Shown here one piece after another: positions 58,038 to 64,000 of a stretch of DNA of 64,000 nucleotides. Made by a program: the position numbers and the translations under genes. Under the pieces are notes generated by a model. The model ran no database searches. It worked only from the letters and a program-made list of their open reading frames with translations, and was not told the DNA's origin. Within the stretch, counting starts at the first letter, position 1. The number at the start of each line of letters is the position of its first letter. The stretch comes from Apophysomyces variabilis (Eukaryota > Mucoromycota > Mucoromycetes > Mucorales > Mucoraceae), in the NCBI GenBank assembly GCA_002749535.1, contig MZZL01000403.1:323630-387629 (forward strand), in the 5' to 3' direction.

Positions 58038-61000
58038 ATGGAGGAACCTGAGACAGTAACAGACAAAGATCTGCTCCTTTCAACTTGTACAGCCCTTGGT
58101 GGTTATGAAGAAGTAGAAACTCCAGACGGAAAAATCGAGTACAAGTATGCTGTAGGCGACGAAGCTTTAGGTACCTTCGAACATATAAGCATTGAGCGCG
58201 CTTTCTAATAAAGGACATTAGCTTGTTTGAAAGATTTGAAGCGATTCATCCGTTATGGTACCCGTGAACCAGAAAAATCTACTTTATTTATTCTTGCCGA
58301 GTTCAACTTGATCGAGAAGGATCTTGTACCCCTTATTTTAACTCACGCCAACCAAGGTTCAGCGATTGCTGAACGATTCGTGCTAGCATGTGGTAAGAAA
58401 CACTGTTTGATCCATAGCATGGAATAAGTGAATATTGGATAGTTGAATTGATCGTACCCATGACATGGCCGCTCGACAAGGACAATGAGGAGGAAAGACC
58501 CATATACAGTCGCATGTTGGAATATCATAGACAATATAAGTTAGCACTTTTGGCACCAAATGTACTGGAGGCTATTGTCCAATTAGTTTTAAGGCCGTTA
58601 AGTGTGCCATTTCGGTAAGCGTGGTAGATATGGTCACTGATTGAGGCCCTCATCACGGTATTAGTGAACGTTCTGAGCGTGATCAAACCGTGATACGTCT
58701 TGTTCTATATCTACTACGAAATCTCACGGCCATTCCGGATTTAAGAGTTTCACCATCTGCGACAGGGGATATGTTGAGAATGGCAACAATGCAGGTATAT
58801 ATGCAATATTATTGTCATTAGCTGACAGGTTGGATAGGAACGACTTTTGATTCGATTTTGTGAATCTCCAATCATGGAACTCCTTTTAACCATGGCATCC
58901 TCAAGCATGGATGCAGATTCTGCTGAATTTAATGTTATGGTTCTTGAAATCATACATAACATTTTGCAACATGTCAATCCGAAAGACGTATTTCTCGGTG
59001 ACATCAATAAGAAAGCAGTAAGTATTAAACTGCTGTCATAATAAGGCTATAACTTCAAGCACTACTAGGATAACGCAAACCAGACTTCAAAGCTTTCTTT
59101 GCTTCTTGAGGAAGAAAACGACCGTAAACGTGCGAAGTCACGAAAAGAACCAACAAGACATAACCGTTTTGGAGGGAGTTTCACTTTGCAAGGATGGGTA
59201 AAGCATTTTCTTTCCCGCACCTACGTTATTTACACTGCAACAGGATGGGAGCAGATACGTGGTTCATAATCCAAAAGCTATATACACCAGTACGAACCAG
59301 TTGATCGATGAAAAAAAGCAACCTGATCGACGCGGACAGAAACGCAAAGAGAGGGTACATATGTGAGAGATCTGATACCAGTCATTGACCTGTAACTTAG
59401 GATGAAATTGGAGAATACGTTGCGTATCGCGATTCCCAGGCTTTGACATACATGAAACGGATGGCTCAATCATTTCTGGAGTCGTGCTTTAATGGTAACA
59501 ATGCTTACATGCTTTGGGGTGTCAAAATTACTGATTGTAGTTACTTAGCGTTTTATCTCTCGCTAATCAAAGATATCGAACGCGAAGATAAAAAGATCAT
59601 GGAAAAAGATCATCTTCGGTTGTACTTTACTATGAAGTGGTTTTTGGAGTATCTTGCCTATGAACATGCAGCATATCATAACGCTAAAGAACGGAAGGAA
59701 AAGGAGAAGCAAACAGATATTGAGAGTTCATCGGAATTATTCTTGCCCCCACATGCGGACGTGAGGACCGCAGCAGAGACATCGCAAGCAATATCCACAG
59801 ATACAGAGAAAACAGACGAACCTCTGCCTTTTGATTACGATCTTGTCGCTAGCGCAATGGATTTAAGGACGTTTCTTTTATGCTTGCGCAGATTACGCGT
59901 CAGCTTAGAGGATAAAGTAGGTCATCCCTGAACTAATACTTTTGAGACTAAACATGTTTGATAGCTTTGGCTGGACGTACAAGTGGGCGCTGATTGTTTT
60001 AAGCAGATGGTATGATCAACTTATTCGGAATTCTGTTCACACTAACAATAACGGTAGCTCCTGACGTTAACCGCAATGGCTTCGTCTCCTCACGAAGAGT
60101 ATCGCCAACTAGCAGATTATATCCAGGGCAATATCTACCACGAGCAATCTACTTTTGATTTATTTATTGACCTTATCAAGCGTTATCGAAATCAATCCCT
60201 AGGGTAAGGGGATAGTACAATACATGGTACTGAATTGACAAACGCGGTCACAGATATTTGCTAGCGGTGGTGCAACTGACTCATGTACTGCTGAAAATGC
60301 TCGAGAAATTTTCGAAGAAGCAGCAAGTGATGTTTGTCAGGAAAAAGAAGAGCAAGCCGAGAAAAGAAAAAGCGGGTACGTGGTTTTCTTCGATCCGTTT
60401 CTGTTTACCGACTTGTATCACTACAACGGATTAGATGAGGGTACTGCTCAGGGCGACAGCGAGAGCGACGAGGAAAGTGCCGAAGAAAGGAGAGAACGAC
60501 AGCTTGCCTATAAGGAGCATGTGTTCAAGTTCGAATCGTTGGAAGCGGTACGTATCTTTAAATGATCCAACAGCAGGCTAATACCACATATTAGAAATAC
60601 GCTACTACTGATGTTGTTCGCATTTATTGCAGCTTATTGGAGAATTATAGCACTTTAAAGCCAGAAATATTGATTTGCATCACTACGTTATTTCATAGAA
60701 TTATGGTTAAGCGAAAAGTAGAGCATCCATTCTTTAAGGTGGGAATATTGTTGGTACTGACATGAAAGGTCTAACCTAATTTTTCGTTCAGTTGCCGGTG
60801 TTGGACCTGTTTAACCGTATACTAAGAGAATATCACTATTTACCAAAATCGCCAGTCATGTCGCAACTTGTGCAGTTTATCCGATACAGCATTCGCCAAT
60901 TTTTTAAGAGAGCAAACGAGTACCCTCTACTTTTTGTTGAGGCACTATTCAAGACAACGGCTGTTACGAACCATCTAGATCAAGCGGATATAGAAGATAA

Positions 61001-61127
61001 AGCGGATGAGTCCTCGGATGAGGAAGAGAATAACTTTCCACGTCCACGACAAGACCAACCAGGTGGGCCAGCAGCAGGAACGGATTTACCCGAGGAATTA
61101 CCTGAAGATTTTATGTTCATGGATTAA
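58038..61127 (+). CDS. TOF1: replication fork protection factor TOF1/Timeless (short form)
   Basis: Fourteen exons join to 815 residues: 58038-58170, 58222-58392, 58443-58614, 58665-58794, 58838-59017, 59069-59197, 59244-59354, 59401-59916, 59965-60009, 60058-60203, 60254-60375, 60435-60547, 60595-60738, 60792-61127. The Timeless N-terminal domain is clear: TALGGYEEV, CLKDLKRFIRYG, LVPLILTH, PLSVPFRERSERDQTVIRLVLYLLRNLTAIP, NPKDVFLGD, NRFGGSFTLQ. FFxxEYL-like and helical-repeat segments follow. The protein ends in an Asp/Glu/Pro-rich tail soon after the LFNRILREYHYLPKSP block, whereas family members are often 1,000-1,200 residues. Tof1, with Csm3, stabilises paused forks and couples helicase and polymerase. 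The start codon lies 63 bp beyond the foldback element. Confidence 0.9.
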
Positions 61128-61470
61128 GTATCAGCAGTCGTTGTAAATATATTTAGCATTTGTACATACAGGTTTTTGCATTGCCCTTCATACTGTAAGA
61201 GTATCTTGCGCTGATGAAATGGATAAATTGAAATTTGCAAAACATGAACCTTTTAGTCAGTTAAGGATGGAGTACGGTCTTGGTTTATAAAAAACCGTCC
61301 TCTTAAAGGATACCTCTTTGTGGAGGATAAACTAATGATGGGTTATTTTTTGGCGTTTTTCTAGCGCAAGAATGCAATGTTCGTAGATGCTAATTTATTT
61401 AGAGGTGCTCGAAACTATATCAAACGGATAATACATGCAACGATGGTCATTTCGCCGGGAAGACGCTTTT
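61128..61470. other. intergenic between convergent TOF1 and Asteroid genes
   Basis: 343 bp holding the two 3' ends. A possible short hairpin (AAAACCGTCC near 61290) was not examined further. Nothing else seen. Confidence 0.45.
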
Positions 61471-63503
61471 TTATTCTTCAAATTGACAGCCAAAGCTGAG
61501 AACATCAAATGCGTTAGCGCCTGCCTTGGCTAATGGTTGACTATTCGTTTTCTTGCCCTTGGCTTGAGGCCTTTTCGCCACGCGATCTTTACTGCTGTTC
61601 AACTTCTGTCCCATCTTCTTCATATTTCCAGATTTAAGCCAATCCGGCTTGTTGTAATCGAAAACTATCACCACTGTATCCTCGAGACCAACCATCACGG
61701 ATTTAAAAATGTCGACAACCAGTTGGATACACTCATGAGAGGCACCAGCAAGCATCTTCCCAACACTGGCTCCCTGTCGAGCAATTTGTAACTGATAATG
61801 AACCTCAACGCCGTCGTAGATGTGTGCCAGCACATCGGGTGTGTAAATTGATAAGCCCAATGCCTGATCCAGCAGATAGGATGAGTAAAACACGCTTTGC
61901 AATTGAGATGTGAGATGCAGAGATCTTTTCTTGAGTATAGGTACACCTGTACTACTTCTTTGAGGAACGTCTGTATGGATAACCGGGGCTAACGATTTGA
62001 AACCAGCAACAACCAAGGCGATCACTTCATGGTTCGCCAACTTGCTGCCTCGAATGGCCGATTGGTGAAGAAGATAGCGAAGACATAGTATCAACGGATG
62101 GAGCCCTACATCAATGTGCTCGAGCTCTGTTGACCTACATGCATGAGAACGAAAGAACAATTCCTTTCGTAATCCGATGTCCTGACTAAGCATGGCTTGA
62201 GTTACGTCTTTCCCAAGCAGTTCTCCAATCTCTGGCATAGATAATCCGGTCACGTTGACATCCTCTAGATGCTGTTTTTCCCGCATATATTCTGTTACAA
62301 TCAGTGGAGTAGTATCTTCGGACAATGCCACCACAGTGTACAAATACTGTCGCAGCGGCCGACTGATGATCCAACTTGCTTCACAGTTAACATCTTCAAG
62401 AAAAATACTTGACCAAAATGTCCTTGTCTCCTCAATGTCCAGTATCTGACGACTTTTGTAGACTTGTCCCGCAAGGGCTGCATGTGGATTGGTATAGCGA
62501 TTCACAGATGCCGTGATCCATTCTTCCATCTTGTCCGCCCTCTCTTGCTTTGCTGACATTCCGCTCTTTAACAGAATTGGCCGCAACGCATCTGCGATAT
62601 GACCGATTTCTCCACCTGTTTTACGCAAAAACTCTGCGACGTATTTAGGCCAGCGTTTACAGCTGATACCTTGCTCTGCGCACCACTGCATGATAGGAAA
62701 TCGGACAACCTCGACATCCAAATAATCATTACCAAGCATGGTACCAAAGAGTGGAAGCATGTCAAGATCCAGTTGCAAAAGAGATGACAAAGCCTCCGGA
62801 CGATACACGGTGGCAACGATGTTGCTACCAATTTGAAGCGTATCCAGCGGTATATAGCCTTTGCCGACGCGAGGATACACATGCATATCAGAATCTTTGG
62901 AAACAACATAGCCATTGCTCTGATGCGCAAGACGAACTACTTCTCCGTCGGCTTCACCATGACATACATGCACCGTTACGTTGGAATCACGGATAGTTTG
63001 GACGCAAACTTCTAATGTTAATGGTGGGATCAAAAATAGATCGCTGCAGTATTGAATCGCATTTTCAGAAGTTCCATTTCGGTTATTCTGATTGATTTGA
63101 TCCATGGTATTCATTGTCAAGGCAACCCGATCAATATAGGATCTATATCGTTTTATGCGTGTCTGCTGCTTCTCCTTTGGTAAGGCGCCGTCAAACAGAA
63201 AAGTCAAAACGATACCGGCCTGTTGCATAGTAGCAATATACCGCCTGCAAGCGTCTGCTATTTTATGGTATTGTCCTAATGATTGCAAGTTAGGTATGTT
63301 CGCCAAATACGAGGAAAGCGAGATCCTTTGGTTGTCTTACCTCCATAAGTCCAGTCTGCTTTATTTACGGATGCGCAATGGTGAACAAAGGCATTGCCGT
63401 CAACAATAAAATGGTCTTGGTTTTTACGGTCCACCTCCCATGTCTGTGGACTGCCTAACGAGGGATGCGCCTGTATGAATGTGGATAGGCCATGGATGCC
63501 CAT
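61471..63503 (-). CDS. ASTE1: Asteroid (ASTE1) XPG/PIN-like nuclease
   Basis: Two exons (63341-63503, 61471-63275) join to 655 residues. The N terminus MGIHGLSTFIQ is the XPG/FEN-superfamily start. Acidic metal-ligand candidates follow: Asp35 in FIVDGNAF, the Asp in TFLFDGALPKEK, Glu and Asp in HGEADGEVVRLA, Asp-x-Asp in SKDSDMHVY, and Asp in GTMLGNDYLDV, the helix-hairpin-helix region. The Asteroid family differs from FEN1 in lacking the interspersed arch motifs and having a long helical C-terminal domain, as here. Human ASTE1 is a structure-specific endonuclease that opposes DNA end protection; the role here is inferred. The C-terminal 60 residues are Lys-rich. The start overlaps nothing; a small gene ends 50 bp upstream. 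Confidence 0.88.
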
Positions 63504-63552
63504 GGGTAAGTGCCGCGACGCATCACCAGTTAAAAAACAACTCAGGTGTTGG

Positions 63553-63993
63553 TCACAACAACAAAAACTTGACCAAAGTCCGACGGGATGATTGTGGATA
63601 TCTGATTTGCCAAGCCGGGCCCAATGCATTGTTGTACTTTTTGTCGTGATCCATGGGCGCTGCTTTGAGTTGCCTTGCATTACCTGCACTTGGAACGCTT
63701 GGCTCTTGGATCGCAAGCTGTTTTTCTGCAGCGGCTTGCTCATTGGCTTGCAAAAGGTGCAGTCTTCTAAACATGCATTACACATGCTCTGACATTACTG
63801 CAAAAGCTGTAACTGTAACAACTCCATTGCTACAAGAGTCGGCTACGCTGTACGTACATAACAGAACAATGGATTTTTTTTCTTCGAATTAATCGATAGC
63901 ATTAGATCATATTTCTGCTAAACTCTTTGGCAGGTCCCTGACATACATCATACAGGCTTACTTACTTTGTCTTGGCGAATCTTTAGGCGGCAT
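63553..63993 (-). CDS. small Gln-rich protein of unknown function
   Basis: Three exons (63966-63993, 63799-63829, 63553-63766) have consensus donors (GTAAGT, GTAATG) and TAG acceptors and join in frame to 90 residues. The protein begins MPPKDSPRQ, continues with a Leu/Gln-rich helix (MELLQLQLLQ, LHLLQANEQAAAEKQLA) and ends in a basic segment. No family recognised. The stop lies 49 bp upstream of the ASTE1 start on the same strand. A further 3' exon, or a role as part of a larger transcript, cannot be excluded. Its first exon is seven bases from the window edge, so the start could in principle be preceded by more upstream sequence. Confidence 0.4.
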
Positions 63994-64000
63994 GGCTTAT

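Overview
The window is a nuclear segment of a filamentous fungus. Genes are split by many short (about 45-90 nt) GT-AG introns. The proteins are fungal or opisthokont: an SLM-type BAR-PH protein, an ENA-type P-ATPase, a UPF0357/DUF2015 protein and a CBS-PB1 protein. Gene structure and the uncharacterised fungal families suggest an early-diverging (Mucoromycota-like) fungus, but the phylum is an inference. No bacterial, viral, CRISPR, rRNA or tRNA feature was recognised. Exons were joined by eye from splice signals, frame continuity and remembered family motifs. For almost every gene described the exon lengths sum to an intact frame.

Layout. 0-9 kb is gene-poor: a tail-anchored protein and a peroxisomal SCP2, then about 5.7 kb with nothing recognisable. 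9-23 kb holds a secreted GDSL phospholipase-like enzyme, UMP1, TRM10, a Med28-like protein, an orphan seven-helix membrane protein and MCM2 with an MCB box next to its start. 23-33 kb holds a DUG1/CNDP2 dipeptidase, a membrane-anchored casein kinase I, a highly divergent kinesin and CSL4. 34-47 kb holds a Golgi-type glycosyltransferase-like protein, a universal-stress-protein homologue, a DUF2015 protein, RPP14, an SLM1-like protein, an ENA-type ATPase and COX12. 47-64 kb holds a mitochondrial MCUR1/DUF1640-like protein, UTP17, a CBS-PB1 membrane protein, mitochondrial uS9, TOF1/Timeless, an Asteroid (XPG-like) nuclease and the start of a small unknown gene. A foldback (long inverted-repeat) element of about 1.07 kb fills the shared promoter of uS9m and TOF1.

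The genes are mostly housekeeping and unrelated in pathway. Recurring themes are RNA processing (TRM10, CSL4, RPP14, UTP17), replication (MCM2, TOF1), mitochondria (COX12, uS9m, MCUR1-like) and signalling or membrane (CK1, SLM1, ENA). Several pairs are divergent with short shared promoters, or convergent with stops only 50-140 bp apart.

Most notable: (1) a kinesin-family gene with an intact 17-exon frame whose switch I and switch II motifs are replaced, so it is probably a non-hydrolysing pseudo-kinesin; (2) the foldback element in a divergent promoter; (3) two GC-AG introns, several microexons and an MCM2 coding exon that is only the ATG; (4) an orphan 7-TM protein.
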